32,459 nt of DNA, taken from Candidatus Nealsoniibacteriota bacterium (lineage in GTDB: Bacteria > Patescibacteriota > Minisyncoccia > Minisyncoccales > GWA2-46-15). Each line of letters starts with the position of its first letter. The stretch's first letter is position 1. A program made the position numbers and the translations under genes. This document shows, piece after piece, positions 16,875-24,538 of the stretch. The stretch spans positions 1 to 32,459 of the forward strand of contig JACQQI010000001.1 in the NCBI GenBank assembly GCA_016207115.1, in the 5' to 3' direction. The notes under the pieces were generated by a model. It was not told the origin of the DNA, did no database searches, and saw nothing but the letters and a program-made list of their open reading frames with translations.

Positions 16875-16905
16875 ATCGTTGGGCGCTACGAATTCGGTCG
16901 TCTTT

Positions 16906-17979
16906 CTAAAGAAAGGAACGAATATCTTTAATCGTGACGAAAACCATCAAAATGATCAACAGGGCGAAAAAGACGGTGGTGATTCTTTCTTCCAGCTGTC
17001 GGGGAACCGGCTTTTTCCGGATCGCCTCGAGTCCCAAAAACATCAATTTGCCGCCGTCAAAAGCCGGAATGGGCAGGAGATTCAGAATGGCCACGTTGAT
17101 GGAAAGGAAACCGATCATCTGCAGAAAATAGCTCAGACCCATGCCCCAGCCCTGGCTCAGGATCCCGACGATGCCCACCGGCCCCATCAATTCCAGTCCC
17201 GAGGGGGCTCCCTGGAAAATCCGCGCCAGGCTCGTGAAGTAAGCCGAAATGATCATCCCGGTCAGGCTGAAGGTGTTCTTTATCCCTTGTAGTCCGGCCA
17301 GATACCAGGGATAGGTTTTCAACCCGGTCCGGACCAGAGAGACGCCCAAGGGCGCCTGGCCGGCCGGCGGCGAGAGGCGCGGCCAGGCGCTCAATTCGAA
17401 AACCAAACCGCCCCTCTTGACGGTCAAGATCACTTCTTTCCCTCGGTTTTCGCCGATAAAATCTTGCAGTTCCTTGACCTTGTTGATGCTTTGGGTTTGA
17501 GAATCTGGGCCCTGAACTTTTGTGACAATATCCCCCACTTTCAAACCGGCCAGCTCGGCCGGACTGCCCGGAGACACGGCGCTGATCTGAACCTTGAGGT
17601 TAGCCAAACCGGTTTCGCTGTCGTCCACCATGGTCGGAGAACCGATTAAGAAAACTAAAGAAAAGATGACCATCCCGATCAGCCAGAAAGAAAGGGCGCC
17701 GTTGAGGATGATCAAGCTCCTCTGCCACAAGGGCTTATTGGAAAAAGAAGAAGGACTGTCGTCGGCCTCTTCGGGTATCCGGACAAAAGCACCAAAGGGC
17801 AGAAGATTGATCGAATAGAGCGTGCCGCGGAATTTCCTGCCCAAAAGCCGCGGCGGATAGCCCAGGCCGAATTCCTCCACCCGGACGCCGAACTTCTTGG
17901 CCGTAAAAAAATGGCCCAGTTCGTGCAGACTGACTAGGATGAGCAAACTCGTCAAAGCGATGAGAATGGTAAAAAACAT
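16906..17979 (-). CDS. rseP: Site-2 protease family zinc metalloprotease (RseP/RasP-like)
   Basis: Membrane-embedded M50 protease that cleaves substrate helices within the membrane. The 357-aa protein has HELGH (19-23) in the first span, and the matching metal ligand at D308 in NLLPIPAFDGGKL. A single PDZ domain (about 125-205: VSPGSPAELAGLKVGDIVTKVQG) lies between spans. The one-PDZ form resembles RasP rather than E. coli RseP with two. It follows frr by 4 nt. The order frr-rseP-proS is a familiar bacterial neighbourhood. Confidence 0.93.
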   Translation of the reverse strand: MFFTILIALTSLLILVSLHELGHFFTAKKFGVRVEEFGLGYPPRLLGRKFRGTLYSINLLPFGAFVRIPEEADDSPSSFSNKPLWQRSLIILNGALSFWLIGMVIFSLVFLIGSPTMVDDSETGLANLKVQISAVSPGSPAELAGLKVGDIVTKVQGPDSQTQSINKVKELQDFIGENRGKEVILTVKRGGLVFELSAWPRLSPPAGQAPLGVSLVRTGLKTYPWYLAGLQGIKNTFSLTGMIISAYFTSLARIFQGAPSGLELMGPVGIVGILSQGWGMGLSYFLQMIGFLSINVAILNLLPIPAFDGGKLMFLGLEAIRKKPVPRQLEERITTVFFALLIILMVFVTIKDIRSFL

Positions 17980-17983
17980 AATA

Positions 17984-18541
17984 TTACTCCATGACTTCTT
18001 TCTTTTTCTTCTCGGCCATTTCTTCGATTTTTTCGTTATACTTTTTGACTAACTTGTCCAGTTCTTCTTTGCCCCGGAACTTATCGTCTTCGCGAATCGA
18101 ACCCTCTTTTTCTCCCGCCTGAATCTCTTTCCAAATCCGTTCGCGGATTTTTCGGATCACGACTCTCTGTTCCTCTGTTTTTTCCGAAAGAATCCTCAAA
18201 AAGTTCTTGCGATATTCCTCCGTCAACGGCGGCAGGGAAAGACGAATCAAATTCTTTTCCGCGCTCAGGCCCGAACCCAACGAAGAGCGGGACAAAGAAG
18301 ACAGAATGGGTTCCAGGTAAGAAACGTCCCACGGTTGAATCAGGATTTCTTTTTGCCCCGAGGCAGAAACCACGGCCAGCTGCTTTAGGGGAAACTCCTG
18401 GCCGAAGCAGTTCACCTTGATGTCGGCGATCAGAGACGGGTCGGCTCGGCCGGTTCTCATTTTGATCATCTCCGCGCTGAGGCGGCTGATCAGCTCTTCC
18501 AGCTCCGGCGTTACCCTTTTAATGATGTCTTGATAAGTCAT
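17984..18541 (-). CDS. frr: Ribosome recycling factor
   Basis: RRF splits post-termination 70S ribosomes with EF-G. The 185 aa is the standard length. The three-helix bundle (about 1-30 and 105-185, with LRILSEKTEEQRVVIRKIRERIWKEIQ) and the beta/alpha head (30-105) are seen. MIKMRTGRADPSLI is the conserved first helix end. The ATG's first two bases are also the end of a start-anchored palindromic element, and no Shine-Dalgarno sequence is visible, so initiation may depend on coupling or on the element. Confidence 0.96.
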   Translation of the reverse strand: MTYQDIIKRVTPELEELISRLSAEMIKMRTGRADPSLIADIKVNCFGQEFPLKQLAVVSASGQKEILIQPWDVSYLEPILSSLSRSSLGSGLSAEKNLIRLSLPPLTEEYRKNFLRILSEKTEEQRVVIRKIRERIWKEIQAGEKEGSIREDDKFRGKEELDKLVKKYNEKIEEMAEKKKKEVME

Positions 18542-18576
18542 AGCGAGGACGATATATCGGGCGTTCCGCCCGTTAT
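18540..18576 (-). repeat. Start-anchored palindromic element, copy A (frr)
   Basis: In frr orientation: left arm ATAACG, hairpin GGGC/GCCC, palindrome CGATATATCG, right arm CGCTAT. The last AT of the element is the AT of the frr start codon. It fills most of the gap between holB and frr. Confidence 0.85.
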
Positions 18577-18584
18577 GGTCACAA

Positions 18585-19556
18585 TTAAAATAATTTTAAA
18601 ACGGCGTTCTCGATGGCCAGCCGCGGATTGGTATTGGTTCTCGATAAAAGATAATTTGTCTCCGCCAGAGAAAAAAGGAAATCCTTGATCCTAAAAAGAG
18701 GAATCTCGGCGGCCGAGCTCAAGAGTTTTCTCTCGGTCGCGGCCAAGCTCTCTTTCTGGATCGCGCCCAGCTTGACCAAAAAGATTAGGCGCAGAGTGTC
18801 CAGCCAAAGCGCTAAATCCGTGTTCAAGTCGTCGTTTTCTTTGACCAGGGTTTCGATTTCACGAAACCAACCGGGTAAATCGTGGCCGAGCCGAGCCGCT
18901 AGCCTTTCAATCTTTTCTTCCGCTTTTTTCAGCTGTTCGGGTTCGAGTAACTGGAGAGCCCGAGTCGGCCGACCGAAAGAAAGACGGTAAATTCTTTCGG
19001 CTAAAGAAGCGACCGCGCCCCGCGAGATCAGGAGATCAATCATTTCTGGCCGCGGCCAAGGGTAAAATCTGATCCCCTGAAGACGGGAAAGAATGGTCGA
19101 AGTTAACAACTCGGGATAATCGCTGATGAGAATCAGGACGGCTTCCCCCCGCGGCTCCTCCAGGGTTTTTAAGAGAGCGGATTGGGCGGGCAGAGAAAGC
19201 CCCTGGAACTGATCGATGATGAGCACCCTGAATTTACCCAGTCCGGGCTTCAAGCTTAACCAGCGGCCCACGTCGCGGATCAGATTAATCTCAGCCTCCT
19301 CGGCCTCGCCCAGGCCATCGATCAAAAAAAGATCGGGGTGCGTCTTCTTGGCTATCTCCTGGCAAGAGAGACAATGACCGCAGGGCCTCTGTTCAAAGTC
19401 GCGGGCCTGGCAGTTTAACAAACGGGCAAACTCCAGGGCCACTTCTTTCTTGCCTAATCCGCGGGGGCCGGCAAATAAATAAGCATGGCTGACTTGGCCC
19501 GATTGAACGGATTTTCTCAGGAACTGCCACTGTTTTCGCTGCTCCCAGATTGTCAC
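18585..19556 (-). CDS. holB: DNA polymerase III delta prime subunit
   Basis: Clamp-loader subunit (323 aa from the chosen GTG). The AAA+ module has a degenerate P-loop GPRGLGKK (30-37), a zinc site C49/C59/C62/C65 (NCQ...CGHCLSC), and ALLKTLEEPRGEAVLILIS. The usual SRC motif reads SRL, which fits a non-hydrolysing delta prime rather than DnaX. A C-terminal collar domain follows (about 210-323). The GTG at 19556 overlaps the upstream mreB TGA as GTGA. A 33-residue upstream extension in frame lacks family character and runs through mreB, so I left it out. Confidence 0.87.
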   Translation of the reverse strand: MTIWEQRKQWQFLRKSVQSGQVSHAYLFAGPRGLGKKEVALEFARLLNCQARDFEQRPCGHCLSCQEIAKKTHPDLFLIDGLGEAEEAEINLIRDVGRWLSLKPGLGKFRVLIIDQFQGLSLPAQSALLKTLEEPRGEAVLILISDYPELLTSTILSRLQGIRFYPWPRPEMIDLLISRGAVASLAERIYRLSFGRPTRALQLLEPEQLKKAEEKIERLAARLGHDLPGWFREIETLVKENDDLNTDLALWLDTLRLIFLVKLGAIQKESLAATERKLLSSAAEIPLFRIKDFLFSLAETNYLLSRTNTNPRLAIENAVLKLF

Positions 19557-20563
19557 TTTTTCGTCATTAAACTTTTCTTGTAAACTTCCAGGTTCTCGGC
19601 GACCACGCCCGTGCCCCGCGCCACGCACAAGAGAGGCTCGTCGGCAACCAGACAAGGCACGCCGATGGAACGTTCAATCAGCTGGTCGAAATTGCGCAGC
19701 AAGGCTCCCCCGCCGGACAAGACGATGCCCTTATCAATGACGTCGGCCGACAACTCGGGCGGAGTTTCTCTCAAAACCTGCTTGATCGTCTGGATAATCT
19801 CCATCAAGACGTCGCTGATGGCCGCGCAGACTTCATTGGAAGAAATCTTGACGGTTTTGGGCAATCCCAGGATGAGATCTCGGCCCCGGATCTGCATTAT
19901 CTTTTCCTCTTTTTCTGGCAAGGCGGTAGCAATGTTGATTTTGATTTCTTCGGCCGTTTGTTCGCCGATGGCCAGATTGTGTTTTTCTTTGATGTAATTC
20001 GCGATGGCTTCATCGATCTTGTCCCCGGCCAGACGGATGGATCCCCAGTTGACGATCCCGCCCAGGGAGATGACGGCCATTTCCGCCGTTCCCCCACCGA
20101 TGTCCACGATCATGTGGCCCGAAGAAGTGCCGATGGGAATCCCGGCGCCGATAGCCGCCAAAATCGGTTCCTTGGCGACATAGACTCCTTTGGCACCGGC
20201 GTTGTTGCCGGCTTCCACCACGGCTCTTCTCTCGGTCGAAGTCACGCCCGCGGGCACACCGATGATCAGTTCGGGTTTGAAAAAACGCGCCATCCGGCTG
20301 GTCCTGTCAATGAAATATTTCAGCATGGCCTGAGTCACCCGAAAATCGGCGATGACCCCGTCTTTGAGTGGCCGGTAGACCTTCAGGGTGTCTGGGGTTT
20401 TGCCGAGCATTTCTTTAGCTTCACGGCCCACGGCCAAAATCCGGTTCTCCAGCAAAGAAACGGCGACGACCGAGGGTTCTTGTAAAATCACCCCTTTGGG
20501 CGGGACAAAAACCACGGAATTACAAGTGCCTAAATCGATGCCGATTTTTCGAACTAGAAACAT
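19553..20563 (-). CDS. mreB: MreB paralogue (operon-proximal copy)
   Basis: The second actin-like MreB of the window (336 aa). Motifs: KIGIDLGTCNSVVFV (phosphate 1), VDIGGGTAEMAVISLGG (phosphate 2), LSGGGALLRNF (adenosine). It starts almost directly at the filament core, without the amphipathic N-terminus seen in the other copy. The C-terminus is VYKKSLMTKK. It clearly diverged long ago from the 14353-15426 copy. It may be an Mbl/MreBH-like specialised filament. It heads the operon and is driven by the promoter at 20597-20625. holB overlaps its stop. Confidence 0.93.
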   Translation of the reverse strand: MFLVRKIGIDLGTCNSVVFVPPKGVILQEPSVVAVSLLENRILAVGREAKEMLGKTPDTLKVYRPLKDGVIADFRVTQAMLKYFIDRTSRMARFFKPELIIGVPAGVTSTERRAVVEAGNNAGAKGVYVAKEPILAAIGAGIPIGTSSGHMIVDIGGGTAEMAVISLGGIVNWGSIRLAGDKIDEAIANYIKEKHNLAIGEQTAEEIKINIATALPEKEEKIMQIRGRDLILGLPKTVKISSNEVCAAISDVLMEIIQTIKQVLRETPPELSADVIDKGIVLSGGGALLRNFDQLIERSIGVPCLVADEPLLCVARGTGVVAENLEVYKKSLMTKK

Positions 20564-20596
20564 CTTGGCTGGAATTAAATTCTTTCTGACGTTCTC

Positions 20597-20625
20597 ATCT
20601 TATCTGAAAACCGAGCGGACGTCAA
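20597..20625 (-). promoter_or_regulatory. Promoter of the mreB-holB-frr-rseP-proS-mreB operon
   Basis: Minus strand TTGACG, 17 bp, TAAGAT, about 28 nt of leader before the ATG. Its -35 box and the divergent -35 box at 20631 form an inverted repeat GTCAA-agcta-TTGAC. Confidence 0.65.
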
Positions 20626-20630
20626 AGCTA

Positions 20631-20661
20631 TTGACAAATAGAACATTTGTACTATTATAAT
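20631..20661 (+). promoter_or_regulatory. Promoter of the 53-aa gene with LexA-like operator in the spacer
   Basis: TTGACA is followed by overlapping -10 candidates TATTAT (16-bp spacing) and TATAAT (19-bp). Between them 20641-20652 reads GAAC-ATTT-GTAC, one base from the GAAC-N4-GTTC form of LexA boxes known in Gram-positive bacteria. Repressor identity is only a guess. Confidence 0.55.
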
Positions 20662-20692
20662 AAATCCCGAACTATTTAGATATGGAGGAAAT

Positions 20693-20854
20693 ATGCTAAG
20701 AGATAAACTGGTCGAAATCCTCAGCCTGCCCCCGGCTGAGATCGAGGCGGCGCTGGAAAAACTAGCCATCGAGGAAGGAACTACGGTGGGAATACTGAGG
20801 GCGCAGCTCTGGGAGGCAGCCGAGGAGGCGCTGAATCCCAAGGAAGAGGAATAA
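20693..20854 (+). CDS. Small acidic protein of unknown function (53 aa)
   Basis: It is preceded by a good Shine-Dalgarno sequence (GGAGG, 4 nt before ATG), its own promoter, and followed by its own terminator. The sequence MLRDKLVEILSLPPAEIEAA continues as two predicted helices, rich in Leu, Ala and Glu, and ends NPKEEE. No membrane span, Cys or known motif. It could be a small helical regulator or degradation-adaptor-like protein, but nothing assigns it. A LexA-like palindrome in the promoter hints at damage or stress control. It is divergent from the first mreB. Confidence 0.65.
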   Translation: MLRDKLVEILSLPPAEIEAALEKLAIEEGTTVGILRAQLWEAAEEALNPKEEE

Positions 20855-20870
20855 TCTCCAACCCAAAGAA

Positions 20871-20905
20871 GAGCGCCATCCATTGAGATGACGCTCCTTT
20901 ATTTG
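20871..20905 (+). terminator. Terminator of the 53-aa gene
   Basis: Stem GAGCG plus CATC paired with GATG plus CGCTC (one C-A mismatch), loop CATTGA, followed by CTTTATTT. Confidence 0.6.
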
Positions 20906-20934
20906 TAGTCTCCGTGTCCGAACCAAGACCCATC

Positions 20935-20963
20935 TTGCTAAAAGGCAGACCTCAATCTAAAAT
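20935..20963 (+). promoter_or_regulatory. Promoter of the PEGA-domain gene
   Basis: TTGCTA, 17 bp, TAAAAT. Predicted start near 20970, so the 5' leader of about 40 nt consists almost wholly of palindromic element C. Confidence 0.5.
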
Positions 20964-20976
20964 AAACATTGAACCC

Positions 20977-21012
20977 ATAGCGAGCGAAGCTCGATATATC
21001 GCTTTGCGTTAT
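20977..21012 (+). repeat. Start-anchored palindromic element, copy C (PEGA gene)
   Basis: Left arm ATAGCG, hairpin GAGC-GAA-GCTC, palindrome CGATATATCG, right arm CGTTAT whose AT begins the ATG at 21011. The hairpin has GAGC/GCTC where other copies have GGGC/GCCC, a compensatory change. Confidence 0.85.
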
Positions 21013-22408
21013 GACCAAAAGAACTCGAACCCTTCTTTTTTTCTTTTGCTCTTTCTGTTTTCTCATCATCACGCCCTTGGTCGTTTTTTACAACCAAGGC
21101 TATCGTTTTGACCTGACCACTTACCGGATAACCAAAACCGGCGCTCTTTACTTCCGCGTCTCGCCCCGCGACAGCGAAGTTCTGCTCGACGGCCGATTGA
21201 TGAAGAAGACCGATTTCTTCTTTGGCTCGGCCTTGATCGAAAATTTGCTGCCCGGAAACTATTCAGTCGAGATCAGGAAAGAGGGCTATTCCCCTTGGCG
21301 GAAAAACTTGGAAGTCAAAGCCATGGCCGTAACCGAAGCTAATAACGTCGTCCTTTTCCCGGAAAAAAATGATTTCGCCATCTTCGCCAAAGGAGTTGAA
21401 AAGTTCTTTCCCTCTCCTTCGGGTCGGAAAACAATCTTGCAGAAAAGAGACTCTCAGGGACAATACCTGACTCTCTTCGACGCGCAAAGCAACATCGAAA
21501 AAATCTTTCTTCGAGACCGCAGTTTCGCTTCAAAGGCGGCGGCCGTTTCCTTCCTCGATCTGCAGTGGTCGGCCGATTCCCAAAAAATCCTGATCCGAAC
21601 CGTCGTCAATGAAGGAGAAAGACTCTTTTGGGCGGACACGCAGGCCGATCCGGCCAGCCCCGTTGCCTTGGACCTTCTCAATGGTTTCGAAAAAGTCAGC
21701 TTCTCCACCGGCTCTAATCCGGGCCGCCAATTCCTGGGCCTCAAAGAACAAGCTCTTTTCTTTGCCGATCTCGATTCCCGAAAAACCCAAAAAATCATGG
21801 ACCACGTTCTAGCCTTTCAATCCTTCGAGGGCAAAATCTATCTCTTAGATAATACGGGGATCGTTTCCCGCCTCGACAATCCCTTGGCCACGGAAAAACA
21901 GCCCCTGAGCGACACCCCTTTTCCGACCCGGAGCGAGGTTCCCCTGGAACTGCTGGTTTCCCCCTCAAACCTCTTTCTCCGAGAAGAAAACAGCCTCTAT
22001 CGCCTCGATGAGAAAACCCGGTCCTTGGTCAAAATCGTTGATTCCCTCAACGATTTCCAGGTTTCTCCCGACGGAGAGAAATTAGTCTACCTCAACCACG
22101 GCGAAATCTCAGTCTATTTTCTCAAAGAAAAAACCGACCAGCCGCAGAAAAAAGCCGGGGAGAGAATTTTGCTTGCCCGTTTTTCCCAGGACATCGACCG
22201 AGCCTATTGGCTCAATAATAATTATCTCATCTTTAGCGTCGGCGAAAGCCTCAGGATTGGCGAGATCGACGACCGCCCAGCTCTCAACGTCAGGGAAATT
22301 GCCCAGTTCAAAAACCCTCTCCTCTTTTTTCAAAAGAGCGGCGATAATAAAAAAGCTTCGGTTCTCACCGAAGGCAACTTTCTTCTCTCCGCGAATCTCC
22401 TGCCCTGA
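21011..22408 (+). CDS. PEGA-domain protein with predicted beta-propeller
   Basis: The 465-aa protein has an N-terminal membrane anchor (about 7-28) and a PEGA-like beta domain (about 43-105: DSEVLLDGRLMKKT...LLPGNYSVEIRKEGYSPWRKNLEV). A long beta-rich region (about 120-465) with repeated blade-like strands follows (LQWSADSQKILIRT, FQVSPDGEKLVYLNHG, AYWLNNNYLIFSVG). It is predicted to sit outside the cytoplasm, anchored in the membrane. Proteins of this design are common in CPR genomes, with an unproven surface or scaffold role. It has no Shine-Dalgarno sequence; the ATG is embedded in element C. Confidence 0.8.
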   Translation: MTKRTRTLLFFFCSFCFLIITPLVVFYNQGYRFDLTTYRITKTGALYFRVSPRDSEVLLDGRLMKKTDFFFGSALIENLLPGNYSVEIRKEGYSPWRKNLEVKAMAVTEANNVVLFPEKNDFAIFAKGVEKFFPSPSGRKTILQKRDSQGQYLTLFDAQSNIEKIFLRDRSFASKAAAVSFLDLQWSADSQKILIRTVVNEGERLFWADTQADPASPVALDLLNGFEKVSFSTGSNPGRQFLGLKEQALFFADLDSRKTQKIMDHVLAFQSFEGKIYLLDNTGIVSRLDNPLATEKQPLSDTPFPTRSEVPLELLVSPSNLFLREENSLYRLDEKTRSLVKIVDSLNDFQVSPDGEKLVYLNHGEISVYFLKEKTDQPQKKAGERILLARFSQDIDRAYWLNNNYLIFSVGESLRIGEIDDRPALNVREIAQFKNPLLFFQKSGDNKKASVLTEGNFLLSANLLP

Positions 22409-22413
22409 CACTC

Positions 22414-23109
22414 TTAAAGAAGCGGCCTTTGGGAGCTCAGCTTCTTTTTGAATTCCGACCAACTCATCTCGTTCGCCGAGGCTTGGCCGCAAATCTCACG
22501 GAATTGGCAAAATTGACATTCTTTGTTACTGGGGAAATCGGCCAGGCGCGCCGGAATGACGTTGCCGTCGATCTTTGTTTTTAGTGCCTGCAAGTCCTGG
22601 AGAAGCTTTTCGGCCCGGGCACGGTCAGAAATGACGACAAACTCCTTTAATTCCTGGGTATCTTTATTGACGTAGAGTAGGATGCCTTTTTGAATGTTGA
22701 AGAAATGGAGGTAGAGCTGGATCTGGTCCAGATTCTCTTCCTTGGGCTGAAGGAGATTCTTGAAGAGGAAACTATTGATGCTCTTGATGTCTAAAACGTA
22801 GAGCTCGTTTTCCCAGGTCAGGATGGCGTCGGCCCGGCCGGAGATGATCTGCTGGGTCGGGACGTTGATTTCCGAAGCTCTCACCAGGCCCAGGCTGAAG
22901 AGCGTGCTCAGAATCAGGCGGTGGATGTAGTCGCCGTGTTCGAACATGCGCAGAACCCGGGCCTCCATTTCTCCCCGCGGCGCCTTCTTGAACTTAAAAA
23001 AAACGGCCCGGGCGCACTTCCCGGCGTCGGTAACGTAAAACCTCGTCTGCTCTCTCTCCTTGCCTTTCTCTCGATCAAGATAAAATTTATCGATCAGCTC
23101 TTTGAGCAT
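22414..23109 (-). CDS. PD-(D/E)XK nuclease with Fe-S cluster motif (Cas4/RecB-like)
   Basis: The 231-aa protein has H63, GRADAI (91-96, D94), LDIKS with D107/K109, and Q129/Q131-L-Y133. These form the RecB-family nuclease core. Four cysteines, C32, C198, C201 and C207 (KCARAVFF; CQFCQFREIC), match the 4Fe-4S arrangement of Cas4, AddB and related exonucleases. No CRISPR array or other cas gene is near, so a stand-alone repair nuclease is likelier. It ends the ribosomal-protein run, after a 58-aa gene. Its ATG lies in palindromic element B. The last codons overlap a terminator of the convergent PEGA gene. Confidence 0.85.
   Translation of the reverse strand: MLKELIDKFYLDREKGKEREQTRFYVTDAGKCARAVFFKFKKAPRGEMEARVLRMFEHGDYIHRLILSTLFSLGLVRASEINVPTQQIISGRADAILTWENELYVLDIKSINSFLFKNLLQPKEENLDQIQLYLHFFNIQKGILLYVNKDTQELKEFVVISDRARAEKLLQDLQALKTKIDGNVIPARLADFPSNKECQFCQFREICGQASANEMSWSEFKKKLSSQRPLL
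22417..22449 (+). terminator. Terminator of the PEGA gene
   Basis: Stem AAGAAGC/GCTTCTT with 16-nt loop and T tail, 9 nt after the stop. It overlaps the last codons of the convergent nuclease gene. Confidence 0.6.
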
Positions 23110-23142
23110 AGCGATTACGATATATCGGGCTTCGCCCGTTAT
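23108..23142 (-). repeat. Start-anchored palindromic element, copy B (Cas4-like nuclease)
   Basis: In gene orientation ATAACG, hairpin GGGC-GAA-GCCC, palindrome CGATATATCG, right arm CGCTAT with the AT of the start codon as its last bases. It begins 6 nt after the stop of the upstream 58-aa gene. Confidence 0.85.
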
Positions 23143-23148
23143 GAGGGT

Positions 23149-23325
23149 TTAAGGACTGACCGTGTATCTCTGCAAGAAAAGAATGATGATGATAAAAATA
23201 AGGACGCCAATCATCGCCGTCATCCCGAATTCCATCTGCGCGCACTGACCGCCGAAGCGGCAGACGATATAGCCTAGGGCTAAGCAGATGAAAAAGGCAA
23301 TGATGACGAAAATGGGTCCGAACAT
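23149..23325 (-). CDS. Small two-span membrane protein (58 aa)
   Basis: Starts MFGPIFVIIAFFICLALGYI and ends LQRYTVSP. Two hydrophobic segments (about 3-21 and 37-51) flank a short loop with two Cys (CRFGGQC). The ATG is 4 nt after the rpsI stop, so it belongs to the ribosomal-protein operon. No family recognised. Tight spacing, a clean frame with two strong spans, and the element that starts right after its stop support it as real. It was too short for ordinary frame searches. Confidence 0.6.
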   Translation of the reverse strand: MFGPIFVIIAFFICLALGYIVCRFGGQCAQMEFGMTAMIGVLIFIIIILFLQRYTVSP

Positions 23326-23329
23326 GTTT

Positions 23330-23824
23330 TTATCTTTTTTGCCACTGCGGGGCCTTGCGAGCTCTTTTCAAGCCAAATTTCTTTCTTTCTCTCATGCGAG
23401 GATCCCGCGTCAAATAGCCCAATTTCCTCAGCCTCTTGTCAGACTCCGGGACTAATCCCACCAGAATCCGGCTGATTCCCAGACGAACGGCTTCGGCCTG
23501 AGCGTTGATGCCGCCGCCCCGGACGATGATTTCCACGCCCGCTTTCTCCGCCAAACTTTCTTTAAAGAGAACGTCGAAAGCCAACTGCTGTAAAGCCGGG
23601 CTGGGAAAATATTGGCGATAGTCTTTCTGGTTGACCAAAAACTTTTCTTCGCCTTGCGGAAACAAGCGGACTCGAGCCACGGCCGTCTTGCGACGACCGA
23701 TGCTTTCAATGTAACGAGGCTGAGCGGAAAGAGACTCCTTCTTTGTCTTCGCCTTGACCGTTTTCTTTTCGACGGCGGCCTCTTTCTTCGGTTGATTTTT
23801 AGTTTTTGTCTTTTCTTTAACCAT
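23330..23824 (-). CDS. rpsI: 30S ribosomal protein S9
   Basis: S9 reaches with its C-terminal tail into the P site. The core (about 37-164) has YIESIGRRKTAVARVRLFPQG and RGGGINAQAEAVRLGISRIL, and ends in the conserved -KR. A Lys/Glu-rich extension of about 35 residues precedes the core (130 aa is usual, here 164). The ATG overlaps the rplM end by 8 nt. rplM-rpsI order is conventional. Confidence 0.96.
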   Translation of the reverse strand: MVKEKTKTKNQPKKEAAVEKKTVKAKTKKESLSAQPRYIESIGRRKTAVARVRLFPQGEEKFLVNQKDYRQYFPSPALQQLAFDVLFKESLAEKAGVEIIVRGGGINAQAEAVRLGISRILVGLVPESDKRLRKLGYLTRDPRMRERKKFGLKRARKAPQWQKR

Positions 23825-24182
23825 TTTGCTGCTTCTTGAATTTCAAATTACGGATAATCTTCTGGCTCAATTTATTGTGAGGCAGCATCCCCAAAACCGC
23901 CCTTCGTAAAACTTCTTCTGGACGGGTCTTCAGGATCTTTTTGACGGGGATGTGTCTTTCCCCTCGGGGATAGCCCGAATGAGAAAAGTATTCTTTCTGG
24001 CTTTCTTTCTTGCCCGTCAAAACCATCTGAGCCACGTTTTCGACAATGACCACTTCCCCACTTTCTTTATAGGGAAGGAAATTGGGGCTTTGCTTTCCCC
24101 TCAAGAGTTGGGCGACCTGGCTGGCCAATCTTCCCAGAGATCGTCCTTGAGCGTTGATGATGTGTGGCTGTGTTTTGATCAT
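23817..24182 (-). CDS. rplM: 50S ribosomal protein L13
   Basis: Early-assembly 23S-binding protein. The 121 aa is shorter than the usual 142, mostly by loss at both ends. Motifs: INAQGRSLGRLASQVAQLLRGK, VVIVENV, KEYFSHSGYPRGERHIPVKKIL, and AVLGMLPHNKLSQKIIRNLKF. The ATG overlaps the rplQ stop as ATGA. Confidence 0.96.
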   Translation of the reverse strand: MIKTQPHIINAQGRSLGRLASQVAQLLRGKQSPNFLPYKESGEVVIVENVAQMVLTGKKESQKEYFSHSGYPRGERHIPVKKILKTRPEEVLRRAVLGMLPHNKLSQKIIRNLKFKKQQNG

Positions 24183-24529
24183 TTAACCAGTTCGACAATC
24201 GTCATGGCGGCGGCGTCCGAGCTCCGTGGGCCGAGTTTTAAAATTCTCGAATAACCACCTTGTCTCTGTTGATAGCGCGGGCCCAATTCCTTGATCAGCT
24301 TGGTAACGACCCGTTCGGAAAAAAGACGCTGCAAGGCCCGGTGAGAATTGAGGCTCTGTTTTTTGGCCAGGGTAATGGCTTTTTCGACAAAAGGCGCCGT
24401 CTCTTTGGCCCGAGCCCGGGTCGTCTTGATTCTTTCTCTCAAAATCAGATTGGTCGCCAAAATCTTCAGCAAGGCCCGGCGCTGATCTCTTTGTCTGGAT
24501 AATTTTCGTCCTTTCTTGAGTTTATTCAT
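24179..24529 (-). CDS. rplQ: 50S ribosomal protein L17
   Basis: L17 lines the exit tunnel rim. 116 aa. N-terminal KLSRQRDQRRALLKILATNLILRERIKTTRARAKE and C-terminal GPRYQQRQGGYSRILKLGPRSSDAAAMTIVEL are typical. It follows rpoA, as in most bacteria, but across a 71-nt gap containing two hairpin repeats. Confidence 0.97.
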   Translation of the reverse strand: MNKLKKGRKLSRQRDQRRALLKILATNLILRERIKTTRARAKETAPFVEKAITLAKKQSLNSHRALQRLFSERVVTKLIKELGPRYQQRQGGYSRILKLGPRSSDAAAMTIVELVK

Positions 24530-24538
24530 ATCGCTGAC

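Noticed and set aside
22414-23109. CRISPR-associated Cas4.
   Set aside because: No array or other cas genes in the window; stand-alone nucleases of this family are common.
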